Positions 44,321-53,271 of a DNA stretch of 64,000 bases are shown here, in pieces. The notes below the pieces were generated by a model that had not been told where the DNA came from, made no database searches, and was given only the letters and a program-made list of their open reading frames with translations. Positions within the stretch are counted from its first letter, which is position 1. Every line of letters begins with the position of its first letter. The translations under genes were made by a program, and so were the position numbers. This stretch comes from RI-153 sp963721725 (GTDB lineage: Bacteria > Chloroflexota > Anaerolineae > Caldilineales > Caldilineaceae): NCBI GenBank assembly GCA_963721725.1, contig CAVRLX010000006.1, positions 207,457 through 271,456 on the forward strand. Reading direction: 5' to 3'.

Positions 44321-46214
44321 CTAAGCGGCAATGTGACACGGGTGGGGAGAGACCTGCCAGGTTTTCAGAAAACCTGGCAGGTCTGGCAAGTTACGGGTTG
44401 GTTTGGTGTTGGCGATGTAGATGTCGCCGAGCACCCAGTCATTGCCCCAGTGATGGGCGGCAATGCCGTTGGAATCGGGGGTGCGCAAACCTTCACCCAG
44501 GTAGTAGGGCTGGTAGAGCGTGCCCTGCCAGCGGTGATCGATGAAGATCGCGCCTACGTCGTCCACCAGAATTTCTTCGGCGTCGCGGAACATCTGATCG
44601 CGCAGTTCGGGATCGCCGACCAGCGGGGTGGCTTCTTTGATCAGCCGGTCAAATTCGTCGTTCTTCCACGAATGGCGACCGGTGGAGACGAAGATGCCCA
44701 GCATGTTGGTGGGATCAAGGTAGTCCATGCCGTAGGAGATGGCCCCGATCGGTGACGCCGGTGGGCTTGGCGTTCAAGGAATCCATGTAGACTTTGCCGT
44801 CTTTGTTGGAGACCTCCATGGGAATGTTCAAGCATTCGGAGATGGACGCCGCCACAGCCTGGAAGACCGCTTGCAGGGCCGGGCTTTCGTTGCGCAGCCA
44901 GAGTTCCAGATCGGGGAAGCCTTCGCCGCCCTCAAAGCCAGCGTCAGTCAGGTGTTGATTGGCAACTTCGCAGTCATACATCTGATATTCATGCAGCGCG
45001 CCTTCGGTGTCCGACGAGGGGAAGCCGGGCATCAGCAGTGAATAGGCAGGCATGGCCTTGATTTCGCCATAGACGTTGGTGACGATGCTCTCGCGATCCA
45101 CGGCGTGGGCAAAGGCCTTGCGCACGTCAAGATTGTTGAATGGCTCGGTGTAGGTATCCATGAGCAGATAATCGGTGCGGAAGTCGCCAAAGTGGCGCAG
45201 GTAGTTCTCGCTCAGCACCGGATCGGCCAGGACCAGATCCAGATCGGCGGGGGTCAACGATTCGTAGCCCACCGAGTCGATTTCGCCATTCTGGAAGGCG
45301 ACAAACTCAGTGCCGGGAGCCATATAGATGTTGACTATACGCTTGAGGTAGGGCGGATTCGGTCCCTTGTACTTCTCGTTGGCCTCCAATACGATCTCTT
45401 TGCCCGGTTCCATGGTCACCAGTTTGAAGCGACCAGACGAGACCGAGGTTTCAGGATCGTTGTTGTAATAGGGGCCATGTTCGGCCAGCGCTTTGGCTTG
45501 CAGCGGCCAGGCAAAGTGCATCATACCAGGCAGCGGCGGGAAGGGTTCATAGGTGGTGACTTGCAGGGTCAGATCATCCACGGCGGTGACGCCCAACTCT
45601 TCCACGGGCAGTTCACCGGCAATCACCTCATCCCAGTTTTTGATCACGCCGGCATAGAACCAGGCGAAGTCCCAGGCGTGTTCGGGGCTGGCAGCGAACT
45701 GATAGGTCGCCACCCAGTCGTTGGCGGTGACCGGGGTGTCATCCGACCAGATCATGCCGGGGCGCAGGTGGAAGGTCCAGGTCAGACCATCCTCCGAGGC
45801 TTCCCAGCTTTCGGCGGCCATGGGGATGACGTTGAAATCTTTGTCCAGATCGACCAGCGCCAGCGAGAAGGCACTATCCCCGCCACAGAGGCGGGTGTAG
45901 ACCGTGACCATGAAGTCAAACGCAGTCTGGTTGGCGGTGTTGGAGCAAGCGCCATACGAGATCTGCTGATCGTAGGGCAGGGCATCGTCAGGCAGCTTTT
46001 CCCCAAAGACAGTCATCATGGGGTCGGCATCGGCGGGCGCTTCGGCGGCAGGTGCTTCCGTCGCTTCCGCAGCGGGGGCTTCCGTAGCCGAGGCTTCGGG
46101 AGCAGGTGCTGGCGCAGCCGGGGTGGCGCAGGCTTGGAGCAGGAAACTAAAGACAAGCAGTAGCCCCAAGAGCAATGAAAGTTTCGATGGACGTACATTG
46201 GAGCTTAAACCCAT
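44321..46214 (-). CDS. Extracellular solute-binding lipoprotein, family 5, frameshifted and ending in a palindromic repeat
   Basis: Starts at ATG 46214 behind AAGGAGGAG. A signal peptide with lipobox LLQAC is followed by an Ala/Pro/Glu-rich linker, then a family-5 peptide/nickel-binding domain (LTWTFHLRPGMIWSDDTPVTA). The frame shifts at about 44751 (extra G in CGATCGGGG); the second frame continues YGMDYLDPTNMLGIF. Joined length about 630 residues. The last ~20 codons read through a perfect palindrome (44350-44384), giving NLPDLPGFLKTWQV before the stop. It feeds the two permeases downstream. Confidence 0.85.
44350..44384. repeat. Palindromic repeat AGACCTGCCAGGTTTT inside the binding-protein 3' end
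   Basis: Perfect 16-bp arms 44350-44365 and 44369-44384 around a CAG loop, within the coding frame's last codons. I recall very similar palindromes being common in Chloroflexota and cyanobacterial genomes. Confidence 0.88.
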
Positions 46215-46443
46215 ATTCTCCTCCTTGGATCAAAAAAAGTGATGGAAATGATGGTGAGACGGGACAACCAGTGAAGACTTCTACTAACTGAGGGGGATTT
46301 ACTGCGCTACAGTCATTTTTCAAGTGTAAACAATAATCTCTAAAGTCGCAAACCTTTGAAAAGACAATCAGAGACTATGGCTTTTTCCACGGCCTCAGTG
46401 CATTGATAAACTGGCCCTGCCTTTGGTCTGTGCGCGGCGCACA

Positions 46444-46452
46444 TGCTATACT
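46444..46452 (+). promoter_or_regulatory. Extended -10 promoter for ftsY
   Basis: TGCTATACT at 46444-46452, with TTGGTC 18 nt upstream of TATACT. The gap 46215-46507 holds nothing else recognisable. Confidence 0.5.
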
Positions 46453-46507
46453 TGGCAGTTGGGGTGACACAAGGATGCCCCATTCACCGCTTTACCCTGG
46501 GCAAAGG

Positions 46508-47467
46508 ATGGTTCTTTTGTTTAGAAAATTATTTAACAAAGACGAAGAAAAAACAGCCGATGAGCGCCTGCTGGAAGCGAGCTTGCAAAAGACGCGCTCG
46601 AACTTTTTCGGGCGCATCGGCTCGATTTTTCAAGAAAACGAAATCACCGACGAACTTTGGGATGATCTGGAAGAGGCGCTGATCATGGCTGACGTCGGGG
46701 TGGAGACGACCACGGAGCTTGTGGAGAAGAGCCGAGAGCGGGTTGAACGCGACGGCATCAAAGCCAGCAAAGACGCCTATACTGTGCTCAAAGCGGAAAT
46801 GGTGCGGATGTTGCGCGCCGACGAACCGCTGCACATTGAGGAACCGCGCATCTTAACCGTGGTGCTGGTGGTGGGCGTCAACGGGTCGGGCAAGACCACG
46901 ACGATTGGCAAACTGGCGAATCGCTATAAAAACCGTGGCAAAAAAGTGGTGCTGGCCGCCGGGGACACGTTCCGCGCCGCCGCCATTGATCAATTGCAAG
47001 TGTGGGGGCAGCGCGCCGGTGTCGAGGTCATCGCCCAGGCTCCAGGGTCGGACCCGGCGGCGGTGTTGTTTGATGCCATGCGCGCCAGCCAGGAGAGCCG
47101 CCACGCCGATATTCTGATCGCCGACACCGCTGGCCGGCTGCAAAACAAGGTCAACTTGATGCAAGAGTTGGAGAAGATGCGGCGGGTGGCGGCCAAACAG
47201 GTGCACCGTGCGCCCCACGAGATCTTGCTGGTGCTGGATGCTTCCACCGGGCAGAATGCGATTTTGCAGGCCAAAGGCTTCAAAGAGAGCGCCGGTGTCA
47301 CTGGCATTGTGCTGACCAAACTGGATGGAACCAGCAAGGGCGGCGCGGTGTTGAGCATCAAGAAACAACTGGGCGTGCCTGTGCGCTTCGTGGGCACAGG
47401 CGAGAAAATTGACGATTTGGCCGAGTTTGATCCCGTGGCCTTCGTCGAGGGGTTGGTGGGGGGATAG
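46508..47467 (+). CDS. ftsY: Signal recognition particle receptor FtsY
   Basis: The 319-residue protein has an N domain (ERLLEASLQKTRSNFFGRI ... LIMADVG) and a GTPase domain with G1 GVNGSGKTTTIGKLA, insertion-box entry DTFRAAAIDQL, DTAGRL and TKLDGTSKGG. The long acidic A domain is short, as in many bacteria. Start uncertain: ATG 46508 has AAGG too close; TTG 46517 is well spaced from AAAGGA. With Ffh and 4.5S RNA it delivers membrane proteins to the translocon. Two repeats follow the gene. Confidence 0.95.
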   Translation: MVLLFRKLFNKDEEKTADERLLEASLQKTRSNFFGRIGSIFQENEITDELWDDLEEALIMADVGVETTTELVEKSRERVERDGIKASKDAYTVLKAEMVRMLRADEPLHIEEPRILTVVLVVGVNGSGKTTTIGKLANRYKNRGKKVVLAAGDTFRAAAIDQLQVWGQRAGVEVIAQAPGSDPAAVLFDAMRASQESRHADILIADTAGRLQNKVNLMQELEKMRRVAAKQVHRAPHEILLVLDASTGQNAILQAKGFKESAGVTGIVLTKLDGTSKGGAVLSIKKQLGVPVRFVGTGEKIDDLAEFDPVAFVEGLVGG

Positions 47468-47484
47468 AGATTCCTACTTGTCTT

Positions 47485-47570
47485 TATACAGGTCTAGGGT
47501 GCGACGCACTCGCACACACGCTTTCTGCAACCAATCTATTCTTGGCGAGTGCGTCGCACCTGTATAGTTA
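47485..47570 (-). repeat. R1 palindromic element, copy 5
   Basis: Arms GGTGCGACGCACTCGC (47498-47513) and GCGAGTGCGTCGCACC (47545-47560); loop CTGCAACCAATCTATTCT; ends TATACAGGTCTAGG / ACCTGTATAGTTA. The best-preserved copy of the outer ends. Confidence 0.9.
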
Positions 47571-47579
47571 TTCCTACTT

Positions 47580-47716
47580 TTTGTAAACACGGATAGAAAG
47601 AAACACAGATAGAGAATATCAGTGGTTCACGATTTCATTTTACCCGCTGCAAGCGTTACAAGAACAGAATCGTGAAGGACTGAATATCCGTGTTCTCCCC
47701 TATCCGTGTTTACAAA
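47580..47716. repeat. Large ACACGGATA hairpin between ftsY and prfB
   Basis: Outer perfect 16-bp arms TTTGTAAACACGGATA (47580-47595 / 47701-47716) and an inner TTCACGATT pair (47626-47634 / 47668-47676). Each outer arm carries a second degenerate copy of its phrase (AAACACAGATAG; ATATCCGTGTTCT). No coding capacity. Confidence 0.8.
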
Positions 47717-47768
47717 TTCTTTTTAGCTCTGGCTTGTCCGGGGCAAGCATTCACGAGGAGAATCACAC

Positions 47769-48861
47769 ATGACCGAACTTGAAAACCGCCTTCACCTGCT
47801 GGTTGAGCGGGTGGATACCATCCGGGGGCGTCTTTGACGTCCTAGGCAAAAAAGAACGCGTGGCCGCGCTGCAACAGGAGAGTGTTGCCGCTGGCTTTTG
47901 GGATGATCAAAAAGTGGCCCAGCGCAAGATGCAAGAACTGAACACGCTACAAGACCAAGTGGGCGTGTGGGATGGCTTGTTGCGCCGGGCCAGAGATGGC
48001 CAGGAGTTGGTTTTGATGGCCGAGGATGATCCGGGACTGCTCACCGAGTTGGAGAGCGAAGCCACGGCGCTGGCTGAGGAGTTGGAGCGTCGCGAGTTTG
48101 AACTAGCCTTGAGCGGCAAATATGATCGCGGCTCGGCGATCTTCAGCATTTATGCCGGCGCAGGCGGCACCGAAGCCCAGGATTGGACGCAGATGTTGTT
48201 GCGCATGTACTTGCGTTGGGCCGAAAAGCGCGGCTATAAAACCGAAATCAACGACATGACTGAGGGCGAAGAGGCGGGCATTAAAAGCGTCACGGTGCAG
48301 GTGACGGGTGAGTATGCCTATGGATATCTATGCGCCGAAAAGGGAACCCATCGGTTGGTGCGCATCAGCCCGTTCGATTCGAGCAGTCGCCGCCACACCA
48401 GCTTTGCCAAAGTCGAGGTGATGCCGGTCATCGACGAGGACATTGAGATCGAAATCAACCCCAACGACATTCGCATTGATGTCTTTCTGAGCAGTGGCGC
48501 GGGCGGACAAAACGTGCAAAAGAACGCCACGGCTGTGCGTCTCTATCATGAACCCAGCGGCATTGTGGTTACGTGCCAAAACGAACGCAGCCAAGGCCAA
48601 AACCGTGAGATGGCGCTCAAGATTTTGCGCGGCAAGCTCTACGAAATCGAACAAGAGAAGATTGACGCCGAAAAATCGCGCATCAAAGGCGAAAATGTGC
48701 AGGCTGACTTTGGCACACAGATCCGCAGCTATGTGCTGCACCCTTATCAGATGGTCAAAGATCTGCGTACCGATGCGGAAACGGGAAATCCCCAGGCAGT
48801 GCTCGACGGCGATCTGGACATGTTCATGGAAGCCTGGCTTAAAGAGCAAGTGGGGGAATAG
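47769..48861 (+). CDS. prfB: Peptide chain release factor 2 with programmed +1 frameshift
   Basis: ATG 47769 (GAGGAG upstream) opens a 22-codon frame ending CTT TGA C at 47832-47838, the classical RF2 autoregulatory site; GGGGG stands 3 nt before it, as the internal Shine-Dalgarno. After slipping +1, the protein continues DVLGKKERV to 48861, about 363 residues. The tripeptide region ISPFDSS (SPF anticodon-like motif for UGA) and the catalytic GAGGQ are both present. RF2 releases peptides at UGA and UAA; low RF2 favours frameshifting and so more RF2. Confidence 0.98.
47832..47838 (+). promoter_or_regulatory. Programmed frameshift site of prfB
   Basis: CTTTGAC with the in-frame TGA at 47835-47837 and GGGGG 3 nt upstream (47824-47828), matching the conserved RF2 recoding signal. 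Confidence 0.96.
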
Positions 48862-48884
48862 AGTTCTGTATGGAGGCTCGCAAC

Positions 48885-49165
48885 ATGAAATACGTCACCA
48901 CCATCGAGCGGAGTGCTGAGGAACGGGGAAGACGGCAGGGGCTGGAGCAGGGGCTGGAGCAGGGATTGGAGCAGGGGCTGGAGCAGGGGCTGCGAGAGGG
49001 CATTCTTGCCGCGCTGAAAGTCGCTTTGGCCTTGTGCCCCAGACGCTCCCACTGAAGCTTGAAGAAGTTGAGGATCTGGCTCAACTGCGGCTCTTGCTTA
49101 GGCAGGCAGTAAGCGTGGATTCGTTCGCGAAGTTTGAAACGCTGCTTATCCCAAAGTCTGAGTAG
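48885..49165 (+). pseudogene. Rpn/PD-(D/E)XK transposase-like protein, C-terminal remnant with frameshift
   Basis: From ATG 48885 (GGAGG upstream) the protein reads MKYVTTIERSAEERGRRQG, then GLEQ repeats coded by a 12-nt tandem repeat (48936-48995), then GILAALKV. After a one-base loss near 49022 it continues RFGLVPQTLPLKLEEVEDL ... LRLLLRQA to TAG 49163-49165. This is the C-terminal end common in Rpn-family proteins (recombination-promoting nuclease/putative transposase); the nuclease domain is missing. A relic or a free-standing tail fragment of about 93 residues. Confidence 0.65.
48936..48995 (+). repeat. 12-bp tandem repeat CAGGGGCTGGAG, about 4.7 copies
   Basis: Units start at 48936, 48948, 48960, 48972 and 48984 with minor variation, coding GLEQ repeats. 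Confidence 0.9.
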
Positions 49166-49196
49166 AGATCGCTCACCAAGGAACATTTTCTGCTTG

Positions 49197-49285
49197 TAAC
49201 TATACAGGTGCGACACACTCGCCAAGCGAAGATTGTTGTGAAAAGCTTGTGTGGCGAGTGCGTCGCACCTAGACATGAATAGATA
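49197..49285 (+). repeat. R1 palindromic element, copy 6
   Basis: Arms GGTGCGACACACTCGCCA (49207-49224) and TGGCGAGTGCGTCGCACC (49252-49269), one mismatch; loop GATTGTTGTGAAAAGC; ends CTATACAGG / CTAGACATGAATAG. A TATAAT (49324-49329) follows and could drive the next gene. Confidence 0.85.
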
Positions 49286-49387
49286 CTTCTGCTTTTTGAA
49301 AAATGTCCTTGTGTGCTACGAATTATAATCGTACGGAATTAACCGGGTGGGCAGCGAGTTTGGGCAAGGAAAGGGTAGATCAGCACG

Positions 49388-50623
49388 ATGGTACACGTGA
49401 TCCCTGTACAACAAAAGGTTTTCGCAGAACAGGTTGCAGATGTAGGGGCAACTGTGCGCGCCGGGTTGACGGCCTTGCCCCTCTCGGCGCGCATCCGTCC
49501 GGGAATGAGCGTAGCCGTGGGCGTGGGCAGCCGTGGCATCTCGTCGATCCGGGCGGTGGTGACGCCGGTGGTCGAAGCCTTGATCGAGATCGGGGCGCAT
49601 CCTTTTCTCGTCCCGGCCATGGGTAGCCACGGCGGCGGTACAGCGCAAGGTCAACGCGAGGTATTGGAAGGCTATGGCATGGGCGAGGCGGCGTTGGGTG
49701 TCCCCATTCGCAGCAGCCTGGAGACCGTCATCATCGGCCACACGGCCACGGGAATGCCGGTGCATTTTGACACCAACGCTGCCAGGGCCGACGCCATTAT
49801 CGTGGTGAACCGCATCAAGCCGCACACCTCGTTTCGCGCCCCCTGGGAGAGCGGTCTTTTCAAGATTATGGCCGTGGGGTTGGGCAAGCAAAAGGGGGCC
49901 GAAACGTTACATGCCGCTGGTATTGCCGAGGCCATTCCTGCGGCGGCGCGGGTGATGCTGGCAACCATGCCGATTGTGGCGGGCATTGGGATTGTGGAAA
50001 ACGGTTATCACCAGCCTGCCCACATTGCTGTGATGCCTGCCGAACGGATTGAAATTGAAGAACCGCCGCTGTTGGAGATCGCCAAAGGCTATCTGCCGCG
50101 CATTCCCATCGAGCCGCTCGATCTGCTCGTGGTGCAAGAGATGGGCAAAAATATCAGCGGCACAGGTATGGATCTCAATATTGTGGGCATGTGGCGGCGC
50201 AACGGTGGCCCGATTATGCCCGTGATTCACCGGCTGGCGGTGCTTGATCTCACCGACGACAGCCACGGCAACGCCACCGGGATTGGCTACGCCGATCTGA
50301 TTCCCGAACGGCTGCGCCAGAAAGTAGACTGGCCGGCCACCTATATGAACTGCCTAACCTCGGTTAATTTTGGGGGGGCCAAACAGCCCATCACCCTGCC
50401 CACAGACAAAGCGGTGCTTGATGCAGGCATGGCAGGGTTTGATCCTGAGCGCGTGCGGCTTGTGTACATCCAAAACACGCTGGAATTGGAGACGTTTTGG
50501 GTGTCACCGGCACTCCTGCATGAGGTTGCGGCCAATCCCCGGTTGACCCAGATTGGCGAGGCCCAGCCTGTGCAGTTCGATGATGCGGGTGCGTTAATTT
50601 TGCCAGCGCGAGGATCGGCATAA
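49388..50623 (+). CDS. LarA-like/DUF2088 family protein
   Basis: The 411-residue protein has the lactate-racemase N-terminal-like pattern: VAVGVGSRGISSIRAVV, PAMGSHGGGTAQGQ and VVNRIKPHTSFRAPWESGLFKIMAVGLGKQKGA. LarA uses a nickel-pincer cofactor made by LarB, LarC and LarE, none of which is seen here. LarA-like proteins racemise or epimerise various 2-hydroxy acids. A TATAAT at 49324-49329 is a possible promoter. Followed by a tRNA gene. Confidence 0.85.
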   Translation: MVHVIPVQQKVFAEQVADVGATVRAGLTALPLSARIRPGMSVAVGVGSRGISSIRAVVTPVVEALIEIGAHPFLVPAMGSHGGGTAQGQREVLEGYGMGEAALGVPIRSSLETVIIGHTATGMPVHFDTNAARADAIIVVNRIKPHTSFRAPWESGLFKIMAVGLGKQKGAETLHAAGIAEAIPAAARVMLATMPIVAGIGIVENGYHQPAHIAVMPAERIEIEEPPLLEIAKGYLPRIPIEPLDLLVVQEMGKNISGTGMDLNIVGMWRRNGGPIMPVIHRLAVLDLTDDSHGNATGIGYADLIPERLRQKVDWPATYMNCLTSVNFGGAKQPITLPTDKAVLDAGMAGFDPERVRLVYIQNTLELETFWVSPALLHEVAANPRLTQIGEAQPVQFDDAGALILPARGSA

Positions 50624-50680
50624 GGATGCGGCGCTTAGCGCTGTGGCCCAGCCAATGCTGTAATTTCGCCAGGCCCTAAA

Positions 50681-50710
50681 TTGTACAATGCTCTCTATCT
50701 TTGATAAGAT
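50681..50710 (+). promoter_or_regulatory. Promoter of the tRNA-Ser gene
   Basis: TTGTAC (50681-50686), 18-nt spacer, TAAGAT (50705-50710), 7 nt before the mature tRNA 5' end. Confidence 0.65.
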
Positions 50711-50714
50711 AGCC

Positions 50715-50806
<92 letters not shown>

Positions 50807-50807
50807 C

Positions 50808-50837
50808 AAACCCTAGCCATCGGCTGGGGTTTTGTTT
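50808..50837 (+). terminator. Intrinsic terminator of the tRNA gene
   Basis: AAACCCTAGCC (50808-50818) pairs with GGCTGGGGTTT (50822-50832), one G.U, followed by a T-rich TTGTTTTG. Confidence 0.85.
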
Positions 50838-50920
50838 TGCCCATGCTCACAGCAAGATGCGTACACGCATTGGCAAATTCGCCGCCATCCTCTATCATGC
50901 ACTCCATTATTTTTCGCGCT

Positions 50921-50956
50921 TATACAGATCTAGGGTGCGCCGCACCTGTATAGTTA
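50921..50956 (-). repeat. R1 palindromic element, copy 7 (internally deleted, 36 nt)
   Basis: Keeps only the outer ends TATACAGATCTAGGGTGCG and CCGCACCTGTATAGTTA; loop and most of both arms are gone. Lies in the leader of the potB-like gene. Confidence 0.8.
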
Positions 50957-51022
50957 CTATTTTTCAACCGCTTGCCACTTCATATTGTCACTTCATCGTT
51001 TACCATCGCAACGGAACAGATT

Positions 51023-52369
51023 ATGACAGCCTCGACACTTTCTGCTCCCCAACGCCAGCCCATGCAGGCAGGGCTGCATCCGCTGACACAGGTGGCAGCC
51101 CTGCTTTTGGCAACCCACGCCCTGATCTGGGCAGTGCTGCTGGGACGCTGGGTCACGTTTAGCCGCGTTGATTGGACGCCGCTGCCGTTGGAACTGGCAC
51201 TGGCGCAGTTGCCAGGCGTGGCCGCCTATCTCCTTTTTGGGCTTGGCCTTGCCGTGGATTTGCTGGTGGCGGTGGGTCTCATACGTGGGCAGCCCCTGGC
51301 ACGCACCGTGGGCAGCGTCCGCGCTGGATTGGTAGCGCTGGCGAGCTTGGGCTATTTTTTGATCAGCAACGACTTTTACGGTGCGATCTTCTTTCTCAGT
51401 CTGTCAGGAATCGTGCTGTTGCTGCTCACCCGGCAGACGGCCTGGGCGCTGGCCTATCCCGCCGCTTTCTGGCTGGTCATCTTCTTCATTCTGCCCATGC
51501 TGATTGTACTCGTGGTCAGCTTTGGCGAACGCACCCGCTTGGGCACAGTCACCTATCCACCGCTCGCCCTGGATAACCTGGGCATTTATTTCAACGATTA
51601 CGTGCGCTTCTTCAGCCCCGTGAGCGGTGACTTTATCTATCTGCGCATCTTCTGGCGCTCGCTGCTGTTGGCCGCGACCAATACGCTGATCTGCCTGATC
51701 TTTAGCTATCCCTTTGCCTATTGGATCGTGCGCCGCCCGCCCCGCTATCGCAACCTGCTCATCTTTTTGGTCATGATCCCCTTTTGGACCAACTTCCTCG
51801 TGCGCACGTATGCGTGGATGTTGATCTTGCGCGACACCGGGGTGATCAATAATTTTTGGACAATGACGCTACACGACGCCACGCTGACCCTGGCTGGTGC
51901 TATGCCGATTTTCGAGGGGTTGGTGGCGGCGACCTCACAGAAATTGCCGCTGCTTTTCAACAGCGGCGCGGTAATGCTGGGGCTGTTTTATGGCTATTTC
52001 CCGTTTATGGTGCTGCCGCTCTACAGCAACTTGGAGAAAATCGACTGGTCTCTGCTCGAAGCCGCCGCCGACCTGGGCGCCAACCCCGTTCAGAGCACCC
52101 TGCGCGTGTTGCTGCCGCTCTCGCTGCCGGGGATCGTGGCCGGGTCGATTATCGTCTTTATCCCCTCGCTGGGGGCCTATGTGACGCCGGATCTACTGGG
52201 CGGGGCCAAAGTATCTCTGCTGGGCAATCTGCTGCAACAGCAATTTATGACCGTGCGTGATTGGCCCTTTGGTTCGGCGATTGGCTTTATTATGATGGCG
52301 ATTATGTTGGCGGCGACGCTCTTTTATTTCCGTCTGACCAATCCCACCGGGGCAAAGGAGCCGGCCTAA
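51023..52369 (+). CDS. potB: Spermidine/putrescine ABC permease PotB-like with extra N-terminal membrane domain
   Basis: 448 residues from ATG 51023 (weak CGGAA ribosome site; the longer frame from 50972 is less likely). Residues ~145-448 are a PotB-type permease with the EAA loop LLEAAADLGANPVQSTLRVLLPLSLPG. The first ~145 residues form about four extra membrane segments (near 22-41, 60-86, 98-115, 118-136) not found in ordinary PotB (~285-300 residues). Together with potC and potD downstream it imports polyamines; no potA ATPase is seen in the window. The gap upstream holds the tRNA, its terminator and an R1 remnant. Confidence 0.88.
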   Translation: MTASTLSAPQRQPMQAGLHPLTQVAALLLATHALIWAVLLGRWVTFSRVDWTPLPLELALAQLPGVAAYLLFGLGLAVDLLVAVGLIRGQPLARTVGSVRAGLVALASLGYFLISNDFYGAIFFLSLSGIVLLLLTRQTAWALAYPAAFWLVIFFILPMLIVLVVSFGERTRLGTVTYPPLALDNLGIYFNDYVRFFSPVSGDFIYLRIFWRSLLLAATNTLICLIFSYPFAYWIVRRPPRYRNLLIFLVMIPFWTNFLVRTYAWMLILRDTGVINNFWTMTLHDATLTLAGAMPIFEGLVAATSQKLPLLFNSGAVMLGLFYGYFPFMVLPLYSNLEKIDWSLLEAAADLGANPVQSTLRVLLPLSLPGIVAGSIIVFIPSLGAYVTPDLLGGAKVSLLGNLLQQQFMTVRDWPFGSAIGFIMMAIMLAATLFYFRLTNPTGAKEPA

Positions 52370-52370
52370 A

Positions 52371-53207
52371 ATGACCACCACCACCCTTGCGGACCGATCC
52401 TTGACTGTGCGCCGTGTAGGACCGCGCCACCGTCTCCAGGCCGCCTTCAACCGCCATATTTTGACCTGGCTTTCGATTGGTATCTTTCTCTTTTTATACG
52501 TGCCGATCTTTATCCTCATTATCTATTCGTTCAACGCCAACAATGTGGTGGGGGTGTGGACGGGCTTCAGCCTGGATTGGTATCGGCAACTTTTCCGAAA
52601 CCAGGCGGTGATCGACGCCTTTGGGGTGAGCATGTGGGTGGCGTTGTGGTCCACGCTGATCAGCACGATTCTGGGAACGCTGGCGGCGCTGGTGCTGGAA
52701 CGCTACCGCTTCTTTGGCAAGCTGACCTTTGACGCCGTGCTCTATCTGCCCATTATCATCCCCGATATTGTGATGGCGCTCTCCACGCTGCTCTTTTTTG
52801 TGGTGGCGGGCATCGCCCTCAGCCGCTATACGATTCTAATCGCCCACGTGGCCTTTAACATCTCGTTTGTGGCGCTGGTGGTGCGCGCCCGCTTGGCAAA
52901 CATGGATGCCCGCTTGGAAGAAGCCGCCGCCGATCTGGGCGCGAATGAATGGCAGACCTTCCGCCGAGTGACGCTGCCCCTGCTCATGCCGGGGGTAATC
53001 TCCGCTGCATTGCTGGCCTTTACGCTCTCGCTCGACGACTTTGTGATCACCTTCTTCGTGGCTGGTCCCGGCTCCACCACCCTGCCCGTGCGCGTCTACT
53101 CTATGATCAAATTTGGGGTCAGCCCCGAAGTCAACGCCATTTCGACGCTGATGTTTGTAGGGTCCACGGTGCTGGTGGTGATTTCGTTGCTTTTACAGAG
53201 AAAATGA
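52371..53207 (+). CDS. potC: Spermidine/putrescine ABC permease PotC-like
   Basis: The 278-residue protein has six membrane helices and the EAA loop LEEAAADLGANEWQTFRRVTLPLLMPG. The PotC start LSIGIFLFLYVPIFILIIYSFN is clear. ATG follows the potB stop by one nucleotide, so the two are coupled. It pairs with PotB as the membrane channel for polyamine uptake. Confidence 0.92.
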   Translation: MTTTTLADRSLTVRRVGPRHRLQAAFNRHILTWLSIGIFLFLYVPIFILIIYSFNANNVVGVWTGFSLDWYRQLFRNQAVIDAFGVSMWVALWSTLISTILGTLAALVLERYRFFGKLTFDAVLYLPIIIPDIVMALSTLLFFVVAGIALSRYTILIAHVAFNISFVALVVRARLANMDARLEEAAADLGANEWQTFRRVTLPLLMPGVISAALLAFTLSLDDFVITFFVAGPGSTTLPVRVYSMIKFGVSPEVNAISTLMFVGSTVLVVISLLLQRK

Positions 53208-53271
53208 GATTGAGCAATGCTAAAATCCCTCAATCTCCTAATCCCCAATCTTTTCATCGAAAGGAAGCCCA

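Noticed and set aside
45105..46163. 352-codon + strand open frame opposite the binding-protein gene
   Set aside because: Gly/Val/His-rich antisense reading with no domain. The - strand encodes a clear lipoprotein.
48936..48995. 12-nt tandem repeat considered as a CRISPR array or plasmid iteron
   Set aside because: No spacers, units coding GLEQ repeats within an open frame, no replication gene nearby.
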